Positions 1-9,061 of a stretch of 64,000 nucleotides of DNA are shown piece by piece; position 1 is the stretch's first letter, and each line of letters starts with the position of its first letter. Made by a program: the position numbers and the translations under genes. Source of the DNA: Solimonas sp. K1W22B-7 (lineage in GTDB: Bacteria; Pseudomonadota; Gammaproteobacteria; Nevskiales; Nevskiaceae); the NCBI RefSeq assembly GCF_003428335.1, contig NZ_CP031704.1, positions 4,402,001-4,466,000 of the forward strand. The letters are read 5' to 3'. Below the pieces are notes generated by a model. The model saw only the letters and a list, made by a program, of their open reading frames with translations, did not search any database and was not told the origin of the DNA.

Positions 1-944
1 GCGCCATAGTAGCCATCGACCTTCTGCGGCATCTCGGCGAGGCTCAGCACCACCGGATGCACGCAGGTATGCGCGCCGGTCTGGCCGTGGGGATCCGGTG
101 CGCGCGAACGCAGCAGCAGCGCCGGCGTGTTGATCGAGCCGCCGGAGAGCACGTAGTGCCGCGCACGCACGGTCACGCGCACGCCGCTGGGCGAGAGCGT
201 ATCGGGCATCAGCGCCAGCGCATCCAGGCCTGCCACGCGCCCGCCCTCGAAGCGCAGTGTCTGCACGCGCAGGTGATGCACCAGCTCGGCCCCCTGGCGC
301 AGCGCCTGCGGGATCGTGGTGACCAGCATCGACTGCTTGGCGTTGGTGGGGCAGCCGACGCCGCAGTAGCCGAGGTTCCAGCAGCCGCGCACGTTGCGCG
401 GGATGACATGCCATTCCCAGTCCAGCTTCTGCGCACCGTCGCGCAGCACCGCGTTGTTGGCGTTGGGCGCCATCGCCCAGGGCGCAACGCCCAGGCGCTC
501 TTCCATGCGCTGGAACCAGGGCGCCATCTCGTCCACCGAGGCGCCGCGCACGCCGTGCTTTCCGGCCCAGTGCTTCAGCGTCTCCGGCGGCGTGCGGAAG
601 CTGGAGGTCCAGTTGACCGTGGTGGTACCGCCCACCGCCCTGCCCTGCAGGATCTGCAGCGCCCCGTCGGAGCTGGCGCGGCCGGCACCCTCCTGGTACA
701 GCGTGGCGTAGGCACGCGCCTCGTTCATGTCGCGGAAATCGCGTGCGGTCTGCAGCGGACCCTCTTCCAGGATCAGCACGCGCAGGCCGGCGGCGCTGAG
801 GATCTCCGCAGCGGTGCCGCCACCGGCACCGCTGCCGACGATCGCCACGTCGGCCTCCAGCGTCAGGTCCTGCGTCAGCAGGGAGGCGTCGCGCACTCGC
901 CAGCCACTGGCGATGCCGTCGGTGTAGATGTCGTCGATGGCCAT
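1..944 (-). CDS. GMC-family FAD-dependent oxidoreductase (partial, C-terminus beyond window)
   Basis: About 314 codons are present, starting at the ATG at 942-944 and reading off the left edge. The N-terminal Rossmann motif GSGAGG lies at residues 37-42 and is followed by an acidic strand end (ILEEG), as in FAD-binding GMC enzymes. GGTTTVNW-like and CGVGCPTNAKQS segments are present. The latter belongs to the cysteine-containing choline-dehydrogenase-like subgroup. It starts 7 bases after the stop of a Tat-exported small protein, a pairing typical of periplasmic or membrane-associated GMC dehydrogenases with a separate small subunit. It lacks its own signal peptide, so export by hitchhiking on the partner is possible (inference). 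The substrate, probably an alcohol, cannot be read from the sequence. Confidence 0.85.
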   Translation of the reverse strand, partial: MAIDDIYTDGIASGWRVRDASLLTQDLTLEADVAIVGSGAGGGTAAEILSAAGLRVLILEEGPLQTARDFRDMNEARAYATLYQEGAGRASSDGALQILQGRAVGGTTTVNWTSSFRTPPETLKHWAGKHGVRGASVDEMAPWFQRMEERLGVAPWAMAPNANNAVLRDGAQKLDWEWHVIPRNVRGCWNLGYCGVGCPTNAKQSMLVTTIPQALRQGAELVHHLRVQTLRFEGGRVAGLDALALMPDTLSPSGVRVTVRARHYVLSGGSINTPALLLRSRAPDPHGQTGAHTCVHPVVLSLAEMPQKVDGYYG

Positions 945-951
945 GGCGGTG

Positions 952-1527
952 TCAGCTGTTGAGCGACTGGTAGGCCCAGGCCAGCGGCCCGGGATAGCCC
1001 AGCTGCGCCCAGCCCTCGGGCTGGCTGTAGTGCGCGGTGCAGCAGAGCTTGTTGAGCGCCAGGTAGCCGGCGTTGAACAGGCCGACCCGGCTGTCGCGCC
1101 AGCGCTGCAGGAAGGCGGCGACCTGCTGCGGCGTGGCCTCGCGCCAGGGCTCGGCGACGCCGGTGGTGAGCCAGCGTGTCGGCCGCAGGTGCAGCAGGTC
1201 GAACAGCTTGAACACCTCGCGCTGTGCCGGCGCACCGAGGCGCAGTACCGCATCGTCGACGCGCGCCAGCAGGCCGCTGAGCTGCGCCTGTCCCGCGGGA
1301 GCGGCCAGCAGGCTGCCCTCCAGCATCACCGGCAGCAGCGCGCGGAACAGCTCCACGTCGGCATCGCGCAGGCAGCGCAGGCCGGCGGCGGCGGCCTGTT
1401 CCCGGCGCGCGCATCCGGACAGGGTGCCGCCGATGCCGGCGGCAGCCAGCACCACGCTGGAAGCCAGGCCCAGCTTGAGGACGGAGCGGCGGCTCAGGGA
1501 CGCCGGTTCGAAGTCATGGTCTTGCAT
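952..1527 (-). CDS. Tat-exported small subunit, gluconate 2-dehydrogenase subunit 3-like
   Basis: 191 residues. The N-terminus carries a twin-arginine signal (SRRSVLKLG, residues 12-20) followed by a hydrophobic stretch ending near SGCARR. The size, the Tat signal and the position directly upstream of a GMC oxidoreductase match the small-subunit family that accompanies GMC dehydrogenases in the periplasm. The stop is 7 bases before the GMC start, so the two are surely cotranscribed. No clear Shine-Dalgarno sequence precedes the ATG; the upstream bases are A+T rich (TTTAATT). The cysteine after the hydrophobic stretch resembles a lipobox, so lipidation is possible. Family assignment rests on context and overall features. 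Confidence 0.7.
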   Translation of the reverse strand: MQDHDFEPASLSRRSVLKLGLASSVVLAAAGIGGTLSGCARREQAAAAGLRCLRDADVELFRALLPVMLEGSLLAAPAGQAQLSGLLARVDDAVLRLGAPAQREVFKLFDLLHLRPTRWLTTGVAEPWREATPQQVAAFLQRWRDSRVGLFNAGYLALNKLCCTAHYSQPEGWAQLGYPGPLAWAYQSLNS

Positions 1528-1561
1528 AATTAAACGATCGGATTGTTCGGTGCAAAAGAAA

Positions 1562-1589
1562 GCGGGGCGGCATTCTCAGCGCGCCCCGC
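1562..1589 (-). terminator. Rho-independent terminator after the DUF1302 gene
   Basis: Read on the minus strand, an 8-bp perfect GC stem (GCGGGGCG pairing with CGCCCCGC, 12-base loop) is followed by TTTCTTTT. It begins 6 bases after the DUF1302 stop and separates it from the Tat-protein gene. Confidence 0.75.
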
Positions 1590-1594
1590 CGGGA

Positions 1595-4255
1595 TCAGAA
1601 CTGGAACTTGACGAAGGCCTGCGCGGTATCGCGGTCGGCATTGAGGTTGTAGGGGCCGCCGCCGAAGAACCAGGTGTAGCCGAGGTTCAGCGACATGAAG
1701 GACTTGTAGCGCGCCTCGATCGTGAAGTTGGTCTGCTTGCGGCCTTCCACGAAGTTGCCGGCCAGGCCCGGGGCGGTGCCCTTCACATCATGCTTCCACA
1801 CGATCTGCGGCGCCAGGCTGATGCCGGGCAGCACGGATTCGTAGCGAATCAGGCTGATGATCACGTAGCCGTAGGACAGCTTGTCCGGGAAGCCCTTGCG
1901 ATCCTGCTGGTGCGGGTTGAAGCGCAGGCCATCGGGACCGATCACGCAGGTCGGGTTGGTGGAGCAGGCCTGGGCGGAGCCGTTGGCACCCGAGCCGTCG
2001 GCACCGGCGCTGGCATGCGTATAGGTGCCCGGCGCCTCCAGCTGCAACACGTCCAGGCTCGGCAGGTCCGGCACCCAGGTGGCGCCGGTTTCGAACAGCA
2101 TCAGCACCTGGTCGGCGCCGATCGGATTGTCGGTGGCGCCGGCAACGTAGGTGCCGCCGAGGTTGAACTGGTAGGTGTCGAAGGTCTCCCAGCCGCGCAG
2201 GTAACCCGGGTTGCGGTGGTTCAGCGGCGAGTTGCGGTCGCTGCCGGCGTTGGTGCCGATGACCTGGCCGCGGTACGGGATCAGGTAGGACGGGAACGAA
2301 CGGCCGGAGCCGGTCATGTGGCCCACCAGCAGGTCGTAGGTGTCGCAGGGGTTTGCCTGGTTGGTGCGGCAGTCGCTGTAGGCGTCGCTGGAGCCGTAGA
2401 TGCCCAGGGTACCGTCCGGCATGGTGCCGAGGCCGCCGATGGGGCCGCCGGCCGGCAGGCCCAGCACGCTGCCCAGCGCGGTGACATTGGCCAGCAGGCC
2501 CTGCAGCAGCTGCCCCAGGCGCGGATCCAGGCCGGGGACGGCCAGCAGGTCGGTGACGGTGCCCGTGAGATCGCCGGTACCGGCACATTCCACGGTGGTG
2601 CCGCAGTTCGACAGGGTCGGGCCGAAGGCGGAGAAGATCAGGTCTTCCAGGTCCACCTGCAGCGGCTCGTCGGGACGGTAGGCGACCTCGCCCTGGATCG
2701 AGAATTCGCCGACCGTGGTATTGAAGGACAGGCCGAACATCTTCAGGTCTTCGGGGTACTCCAGCTGGATGCGCACGGAGTCGAAGTTGACCGCGCTGCC
2801 GATGTTGGTGCGGCCGTCGTCGCCGTTCTGGACGCTTTCGGGGCCGCCGTAGCCCGGCAAGGCCGAGGTCAGCAGCGAGATGCCGGGGCAGGCCAGCAGG
2901 AACTCCAGGGTGTTGCTGGTGTTCTTGCTGCAGGCGGTGGTCACCGAGTAGGCGCTGACCATCGGCAGGCGCGAGTGGTAGTTGGCGAAGTAGGCGCCCA
3001 GCTCGGTGCCGTCGTTGAGCCACTCGGCGTAGTACTTCAGCGAGACGCCGTACTGTCCGCCGTTTTCCGGGTTCTTGTCGCGCAGGCGGTAGCCGGTGCC
3101 CGAGGTGTTGGTCAGGCCCGACAGCGGGTTGTCCAGCAGGCGCGCCAGCTGGTCGGGATCGTCCGGCGCCTGGCCGAAGCTGAGGTTGAAGTGATCCACG
3201 GCGTTGTAGCTGCCCAGGTCCACGAAGGAGTAGAACGAGCCGGGAGCGGGGATTTCCAGCGGCACCCACTCGTACTGGTAGAAGGCCTCGATCGTGCCGT
3301 TCTCGAAGGGCTCCATCGACAGGTAGGCCATGCCCACCGGCTGGAACACTTCCTCCACCTGGAAGCCGGTGCGGAAGAAGTTGTTGGCGTTGATCGGATT
3401 GATGGTGTTCAGCGAGCTGAACACCAGCAGCGTGGACTCGCCCCAGTTGAGGTTCTGGCGGCCGATCTTGAAGGTGGCTTCCTTGTCGCCCCACAGCGGC
3501 AGCCGGCCGTAGAAGTAGGCGTCCAGCAGCTGCAGGTCGGTACCGATCTGGCGCAGGGTCTCGCCGTCGTCGCGCTTCTGGTGTACGTCGCCGCCCGGCC
3601 CGTAGAGGATGTAGCAGGGACCGACGCCACCGGGCGCGGTGCGCCCCGGCGGACAGGGCCTGGAGTCGTTGCGCGGCAGCGGCAGCACCTCGGTACCGAG
3701 GCCGGTGGCGTTGCCCACCTGCAGGTAGTTGTCCTGGGTGATGCGGTTGGGATTGTGATCGGTGAAATCGTTGTTGTAGAAATCGTAGAAGTACAGGCCC
3801 TTGATGAACACACCGAAGTCGCCCATCGACGCGGTGAAGTCCTGGGTGACCTTGATGGGCGCCTGCACGATCTCGCCCTTCTGGTAATTCAGGTTGCCGT
3901 CGTCGGCGTTGATCGTGTACTGGCCGGGGAACTGCGCCAGGCGGGCAGCGGCGAAGGACTGGTCCTTGAACAGGCCCTGGCAGGACTGGTAGTAGGTCCG
4001 GCCGGTGTCGGGATCGCGGCCGCAGAGGCCCGGATTCAGGCTGGCCTTGCCGACCAGATCGCTGCTGCGCTTCTCCATGCGCCAGGAGGCGCCGGCGGTG
4101 ATCGTGGTGTTGAGCACCCCCTCGATCTGCTGGCCGTCTTCACCCCAGGGCAGTTCGAAGCTGATCGCCGAAGCGATGCCCGACCAGGCCAGTACCGAAA
4201 AGGCAGCAAGAGCCGTCAGGCTCCGATGGCTGCGGCGCGCAATCGTCATTCCCAT
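1595..4255 (-). CDS. DUF1302 family outer-membrane protein
   Basis: 886 residues from the chosen ATG at 4255, which has GGGGGAGAG just upstream; an ATG two codons later is the alternative. A longer upstream reading to 4348 has no better start. A signal peptide (TIARRSHRS, hydrophobic core, cleavage after ASA) is followed by a mature protein starting ISFELPWGE and the segment GVLNTTITAGASWRM, typical of DUF1302. The C-terminus ends in F-Q-F, the aromatic end of outer-membrane beta-barrels. Members are often encoded with DUF1329 proteins and RND exporters in hydrocarbon- or steroid-degrading bacteria. Here the neighbours are a GMC oxidoreductase pair and an Opp transporter. A role in moving a hydrophobic compound across the outer membrane is inference. 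Confidence 0.8.
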   Translation of the reverse strand: MGMTIARRSHRSLTALAAFSVLAWSGIASAISFELPWGEDGQQIEGVLNTTITAGASWRMEKRSSDLVGKASLNPGLCGRDPDTGRTYYQSCQGLFKDQSFAAARLAQFPGQYTINADDGNLNYQKGEIVQAPIKVTQDFTASMGDFGVFIKGLYFYDFYNNDFTDHNPNRITQDNYLQVGNATGLGTEVLPLPRNDSRPCPPGRTAPGGVGPCYILYGPGGDVHQKRDDGETLRQIGTDLQLLDAYFYGRLPLWGDKEATFKIGRQNLNWGESTLLVFSSLNTINPINANNFFRTGFQVEEVFQPVGMAYLSMEPFENGTIEAFYQYEWVPLEIPAPGSFYSFVDLGSYNAVDHFNLSFGQAPDDPDQLARLLDNPLSGLTNTSGTGYRLRDKNPENGGQYGVSLKYYAEWLNDGTELGAYFANYHSRLPMVSAYSVTTACSKNTSNTLEFLLACPGISLLTSALPGYGGPESVQNGDDGRTNIGSAVNFDSVRIQLEYPEDLKMFGLSFNTTVGEFSIQGEVAYRPDEPLQVDLEDLIFSAFGPTLSNCGTTVECAGTGDLTGTVTDLLAVPGLDPRLGQLLQGLLANVTALGSVLGLPAGGPIGGLGTMPDGTLGIYGSSDAYSDCRTNQANPCDTYDLLVGHMTGSGRSFPSYLIPYRGQVIGTNAGSDRNSPLNHRNPGYLRGWETFDTYQFNLGGTYVAGATDNPIGADQVLMLFETGATWVPDLPSLDVLQLEAPGTYTHASAGADGSGANGSAQACSTNPTCVIGPDGLRFNPHQQDRKGFPDKLSYGYVIISLIRYESVLPGISLAPQIVWKHDVKGTAPGLAGNFVEGRKQTNFTIEARYKSFMSLNLGYTWFFGGGPYNLNADRDTAQAFVKFQF

Positions 4256-4502
4256 TCTCTCCCCCGTCGCTTGGGTCTGGCCGGCATGGGTGCTGGCCGC
4301 TCGTTTGCTGCGTTCGCGGTGGCCGGCCCCCTTTTGAAGGCCCGTCACCCCACGATTGGTTTGTGTGCCGCAATCTATGCGGAATCGCGCTCAGGAATCA
4401 ACCTGAGCTAAGGCCAATAAGCTGCTGTTGCGGCTTCGGGAACGGTCGCTGGCCCGATCCGCTGTCGCGGTCGCGGTCGCCTGCAGCAGACCGGATACGG
4501 CC
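4256..4502. other. 247-base gap without a gene
   Basis: It lies between the oppD stop and the DUF1302 start, both on the minus strand. I see no convincing gene, terminator or promoter. The only oppF-like position in the cluster would be here, and it holds no coding sequence. Confidence 0.6.
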
Positions 4503-5456
<954 letters not shown>

Positions 5457-5473
5457 GGGTAAAGCCTACGCGG

Positions 5474-5588
5474 TCCGCAAATGAACGCGAATGGACGCAA
5501 ATGAGAAGAAAGCGGGTCCCGCCACAGCAGCCGGCCTTTCCTCAGCAGATGTTTTCATATTCGCGTTCATTTGCGTTCATTCGCGGAC
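5474..5588. repeat. Inverted repeat built from 10-base units (oppC-oppD gap)
   Basis: The left arm (5474-5503) and right arm (5559-5588) are each three tandem decamers of the type ATTYGCGTTC ending in GCGGAC. The arms are near-complementary. A second copy lies at 51950-52023. It sits inside the opp operon, between oppC and oppD. Confidence 0.8.
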
Positions 5589-5600
5589 TGCATTGGCCTT

Positions 5601-6476
5601 TCAGCGATCTTTCGGATCCAGCGCATCGCGCAGGCCGTCGCCCAGGAAGTTGAAGCACAGCAGGGCCAGTGCCAGGAAGCCGGCCGGGAACAGCAGCGGC
5701 CAGACCGTGGCCTCCATTTCGCGCGCACCGTCGTTGACCAGCGAGCCCCAGCTGGTCATCGGCTCCTGCACGCCCAGGCCGAGGAAGCTCAGGAAGGACT
5801 CCACCAAAATAACCTGGGGAATCGTCAGCGTGGCGTAGATCACCACCACGCCCATCAGGTTGGGCACGATGTGGCGGCGGATGATCTCGCGCGGCGGCGT
5901 GCCGGCGACGATCGCCGCGTCGATGAATTCACGGCGCCGCAGCGACAGGGTCTGGCCGCGCACGATGCGCGCCATGTCCAGCCAGTTGACCGCGCCGATC
6001 GCCACGAAGATCAGCAGCAGCTGGCGCCCGAACAGCACCATCAGCAGGATCACGAAGAACATGAAGGGCAAGGCGTAGAGCACGTCGACCACGCGCATCA
6101 TCACCTGGTCCACGCGCCCGCCGTAGTAGCCGGCGATGGCGCCGTAGGCGACGCCGATCAGCAGCGACACCAGGGTGGAGACGATGCCCACCATCAGCGA
6201 GATGCGCCCGCCCACCAGGGTGCGCGAGAACAGGTCGCGGCCGACGCTGTCGGTGCCGAAAACATGGCCGTCGTGCAGCGTCGGCTCGGCGCCCCAGCTG
6301 CCGGTGAAGTCGATCTCGTCGTAGGCGTAGGGGCTGAACAGCGGGCCGAACAGGATCGCCAGCAGCATCAGCGCCAGCACGATGCCGGCGACCAGCGCGG
6401 CACGGTTGTGGCGCAGGCGGCGCCAGGCGTCCTGCCACAGGCTGCGACCCACCACGGGTTGGGGAAGCTGGCTCAT
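5601..6476 (-). CDS. oppC: Oligopeptide ABC transporter permease OppC
   Basis: 291 residues. The start MSQLPQPV at 6476 overlaps the oppB stop by ATGA, so translation is coupled. The binding-protein-dependent permease fold is evident: one N-terminal membrane helix (ALVAGIVLALMLLAILFG), a periplasmic loop with the OppC hallmark GTDSVGRDLFSR, then four to five further helices. The EAA cytoplasmic loop is seen as EFIDAAIVAGTPPREIIRRHIVPN. It forms the membrane channel with OppB. It ends LRDALDPKDR, the usual OppC/DppC C-terminus. Reading frames open upstream of 6476 only because of overlap with oppB and are not part of the protein. Confidence 0.93.
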   Translation of the reverse strand: MSQLPQPVVGRSLWQDAWRRLRHNRAALVAGIVLALMLLAILFGPLFSPYAYDEIDFTGSWGAEPTLHDGHVFGTDSVGRDLFSRTLVGGRISLMVGIVSTLVSLLIGVAYGAIAGYYGGRVDQVMMRVVDVLYALPFMFFVILLMVLFGRQLLLIFVAIGAVNWLDMARIVRGQTLSLRRREFIDAAIVAGTPPREIIRRHIVPNLMGVVVIYATLTIPQVILVESFLSFLGLGVQEPMTSWGSLVNDGAREMEATVWPLLFPAGFLALALLCFNFLGDGLRDALDPKDR

Positions 6477-7396
6477 TCCACCCTCACGCGCGGATCGAGC
6501 GCCCCGTACAGCAGGTCGACGAGGAAATTGAACAGCACGATCAGCAGGCCATAGAAGATCACCACGCCCAGCACCAGGGTGTAGTCGCGGTTGATCGCCG
6601 CCTGCACGAAGTAGCGGCCCAGGCCGGGGATGCCGAAGATCTGCTCGATCACCACCGAGCCGGTGATCACACCGGCCGCGGTGGGGCCGAGGAAGGACAG
6701 GATCGGCATCATCGCCGGCTTGAGCGCGTGGCGCAGGATCACCTGGTGCTCCGGCAGGCCCTTGGCGCGGGCGGTGCGGATGAAGTTGGAGCGCAGCACC
6801 TCGATCATCGACCCGCGCATCAGGCGCGCGATGTAGGCGATCTGCGGCAACGCCAGCGCAATCACCGGCATCAGCATGTCCTGGAAGCGGCCTTTCTCCC
6901 AGCCCCCCGCCGGCAGCCAGTGCAGCGTCACCGAGAACAGCAGGATCATCAGCGGCGCGACGACGTAGCTGGGCAGCGAGATGCCGGCCATCGACAGCGT
7001 CATCACCGACCAGTCGCCGAAGCCGTTCTGCTTGCGCGCTGCCCAGATGCCGGCCGCACCGCCCACCAGCAGGGCCAGCAGCATGCTCGACAGGCCGATG
7101 GTCAGCGACACCGGGAAGCCCTGCGCGATCAGCTCGGTGACCGAGAAGCCGGAGTACTGGAACGAGGGGCCGAGGTCGCCGCGCAGCAGGCCGCCCATGT
7201 AGCGCAGGTACTGCTGCCACAGCGGCTCGTCGAGGTGGTAGGCCGCGTTGATCGCCGCCTCGATCTCCGGCAGCAGCGAGCGCTCCTTGTCGAAGGGGCC
7301 GCCCGGTGCGGCGCGCATCATGAAGAACGCCAGCGTGATCAGCGCGAGCAGTGTCGGAATCGAGGCCAGCAGCCGGCGCATCGCGAATCGCAGCAC
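6473..7396 (-). CDS. oppB: Oligopeptide ABC transporter permease OppB
   Basis: 307 residues. It opens with the OppB/DppB pattern MLRFAMRRLLASIPTLLALITL, then APGGPFD and a periplasmic loop with YHLDEPLWQQYLRYM. The EAA loop (FIRTARAKGLPEHQVILRHALKP) contacts the ATPase. The ending YGALDPRVRVE is typical. It starts one base after the oppA stop and its own stop overlaps the oppC start, so oppA-oppB-oppC form one tight unit. It is an inner-membrane channel subunit. Confidence 0.93.
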   Translation of the reverse strand: MLRFAMRRLLASIPTLLALITLAFFMMRAAPGGPFDKERSLLPEIEAAINAAYHLDEPLWQQYLRYMGGLLRGDLGPSFQYSGFSVTELIAQGFPVSLTIGLSSMLLALLVGGAAGIWAARKQNGFGDWSVMTLSMAGISLPSYVVAPLMILLFSVTLHWLPAGGWEKGRFQDMLMPVIALALPQIAYIARLMRGSMIEVLRSNFIRTARAKGLPEHQVILRHALKPAMMPILSFLGPTAAGVITGSVVIEQIFGIPGLGRYFVQAAINRDYTLVLGVVIFYGLLIVLFNFLVDLLYGALDPRVRVE

Positions 7397-7397
7397 G

Positions 7398-9014
7398 TCA
7401 ATAGCCCTCGATCCGCATGTCTTTGGAATAGTGGTAGTCCAGGATGTTGTCCTGCCACTGCCTGACCCAGGGCTTCACCAGGTTCTTGGAGACATAGAAG
7501 GTCAGCGGGATCATCGGCAGGTCCTCCAGCAGGATGCGCTCCGCCTGCTCCAGCTGCGCCTGGCGGCGCAGCGGATCGGTCTCGGCAGCGGCCTGCACCA
7601 GCAGCGCGTCGTACTGCGCATTGCTCCAGCCGGTGTCGTTCTGGCCGTGGGTGCTCTGCATGATGTCCAGGAAGGTGGAGGCGTCGTTGTAGTCGCCGAT
7701 CCAGGCCGAGCGGAACACCTGGGTCTTCTTCTTCAGCTTGCGCGTGTTGAGGAAGACCTTCCACTCCTCGTTGACCAGGGTGCTCTTCACGCCCAGCCAC
7801 TGCTTCCACATGGCCGCCACCACCACCGACACGCGCTTGTTGTTCTCGCTGGTGTTGTAGCGGATCTCGACCTCGGCCGGGTGCTCCTTGCTGTAGCCGG
7901 CCTCGGCGTAAAGCTTGCGCGCCAGCGCCAGGCGCTGCGCCTGGGTCCACTTGGACCAGGCCGGGGTCTGCGGGGTCACGCCCTCGGTGCGCGGCGGAAT
8001 CCAGCCGTACGATGGAAGCGACAGGCCGTAGAGCACCTTTTCGCCGATGATGTCGCGGTCGATCGCCAGGCTCAGCGCCTGGCGCAGCTTGAGGTTGTCC
8101 TTGAACGGCGCGCGGGTGAGGTTGTAACCGAAGTACGAGATGCCCAGGTACGGCGCCATCTTGAACTCGGCCGGCAGGTTCTTGCGGATCCAGGGCGTCT
8201 GGATCACCGGGTAGCCGGTAGCCCAGTCGAGGTCGCCGGCACGGTAGGCCTTCAGCTCAGAGTTCTGGTCCTCTGTGGCGTAGTACATCACCGTGTCGAT
8301 GTGGGTCTGCGCGTCGTTCCAGTAGTGGCGGTTGCGCTGGATCCGCACGTGCGACTGCACCACCCAGTCGTCCAGCGTGTAGGCGCCGTTGCAGACCATG
8401 TGCCCCGGCCGCGCAAACTGGTCGCCGTACTGCTTCAGGCTGGGACGATGGATCGGGAACGTGGTGGTATGCGACAGCATGCCCAGCAGGTAGGGCGTGG
8501 GCCCGCGCAGGCGCAGCAGCAGGGTGTGGTCGTCCACCGCTTCCACCCCCAGCGAGTCCGGCGGCTTCTTGCCGGTGATCACCTCGGGCGCGTTGAGCAG
8601 CGGCTCCAGCATCTGCGCGTAGGAGGAGCCGGTCTTCGGGTCGGCGGCGCGGCGCAGGCCGGCGACGAAGTCCTCCGCCACCACCGGATCACCGTTGGAC
8701 CAGCGCGCCTGCGGCCGCAGGAAGAAGATGTATTCCAGTCCGTCGGGGCTGATCTGCCAGCTCTCGGCTGCGCCCGGGATGGTCTCGCCCTTGGGCGAGA
8801 CGATGGTGAGGCCCTCGCAGAGGTCGCGCACGATGCGCGAGCCGTCCACGGTCTCGGTCTTGTGCGGATCCAGGGTCTGCGGCTCGGCACCGTTGCCGAT
8901 GCGCAGCACGTTGCCCGCCGGCCCGGCCTGCGCCGCGTCGGCGCACAGGGCCAGGGCAAGGCCCAGCCAGGCCAGGCGGCGACTGCTGCGCTTGCGGATC
9001 GACTCGGGGGGCAT
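7398..9014 (-). CDS. oppA: Periplasmic oligopeptide-binding protein OppA
   Basis: 538 residues, SBP family 5. The signal peptide (KRSSRRLAWLGLALAL...AQA) is cleaved without a lipobox, so the protein should be soluble and periplasmic. Diagnostic family segments follow: LRIGNGAEPQTLDPHKTE near the mature N-terminus, RDLCEGLTIV, SPDGLEYIFFLRPQARWSNGDPV, and FKDNLKLRQALSLAIDRD. It binds peptides and delivers them to OppBC. No good ribosome-binding sequence precedes the ATG; the leader is strongly A+T rich and carries a small inverted repeat at 9033-9052 that may be an operator. Confidence 0.92.
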   Translation of the reverse strand: MPPESIRKRSSRRLAWLGLALALCADAAQAGPAGNVLRIGNGAEPQTLDPHKTETVDGSRIVRDLCEGLTIVSPKGETIPGAAESWQISPDGLEYIFFLRPQARWSNGDPVVAEDFVAGLRRAADPKTGSSYAQMLEPLLNAPEVITGKKPPDSLGVEAVDDHTLLLRLRGPTPYLLGMLSHTTTFPIHRPSLKQYGDQFARPGHMVCNGAYTLDDWVVQSHVRIQRNRHYWNDAQTHIDTVMYYATEDQNSELKAYRAGDLDWATGYPVIQTPWIRKNLPAEFKMAPYLGISYFGYNLTRAPFKDNLKLRQALSLAIDRDIIGEKVLYGLSLPSYGWIPPRTEGVTPQTPAWSKWTQAQRLALARKLYAEAGYSKEHPAEVEIRYNTSENNKRVSVVVAAMWKQWLGVKSTLVNEEWKVFLNTRKLKKKTQVFRSAWIGDYNDASTFLDIMQSTHGQNDTGWSNAQYDALLVQAAAETDPLRRQAQLEQAERILLEDLPMIPLTFYVSKNLVKPWVRQWQDNILDYHYSKDMRIEGY

Positions 9015-9032
9015 CGTGATTTTATATTTACT

Positions 9033-9052
9033 TTAGTAACTGAATTTACTAA
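9033..9052. promoter_or_regulatory. Inverted repeat upstream of oppA, candidate operator
   Basis: TTAGTAA (9033-9039) and TTACTAA (9046-9052) are exact complements with a 6-base spacer, centred about 28 bases before the oppA ATG in an A+T-rich island within GC-rich DNA. TATATTTA-like -10 candidates lie next to it. Operator function is inferred. Confidence 0.45.
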
Positions 9053-9061
9053 TTTTACACT

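Noticed and set aside
1073-4411. A 1112-codon plus-strand frame opposite the DUF1302 gene
   Set aside because: Shadow frame; the minus-strand protein has a signal peptide and barrel-type C-terminus, and the plus-strand one has neither.
6477-7220. Upstream extension of OppC to 539 residues
   Set aside because: It overlaps oppB in another frame; the ATGA junction marks the real start.
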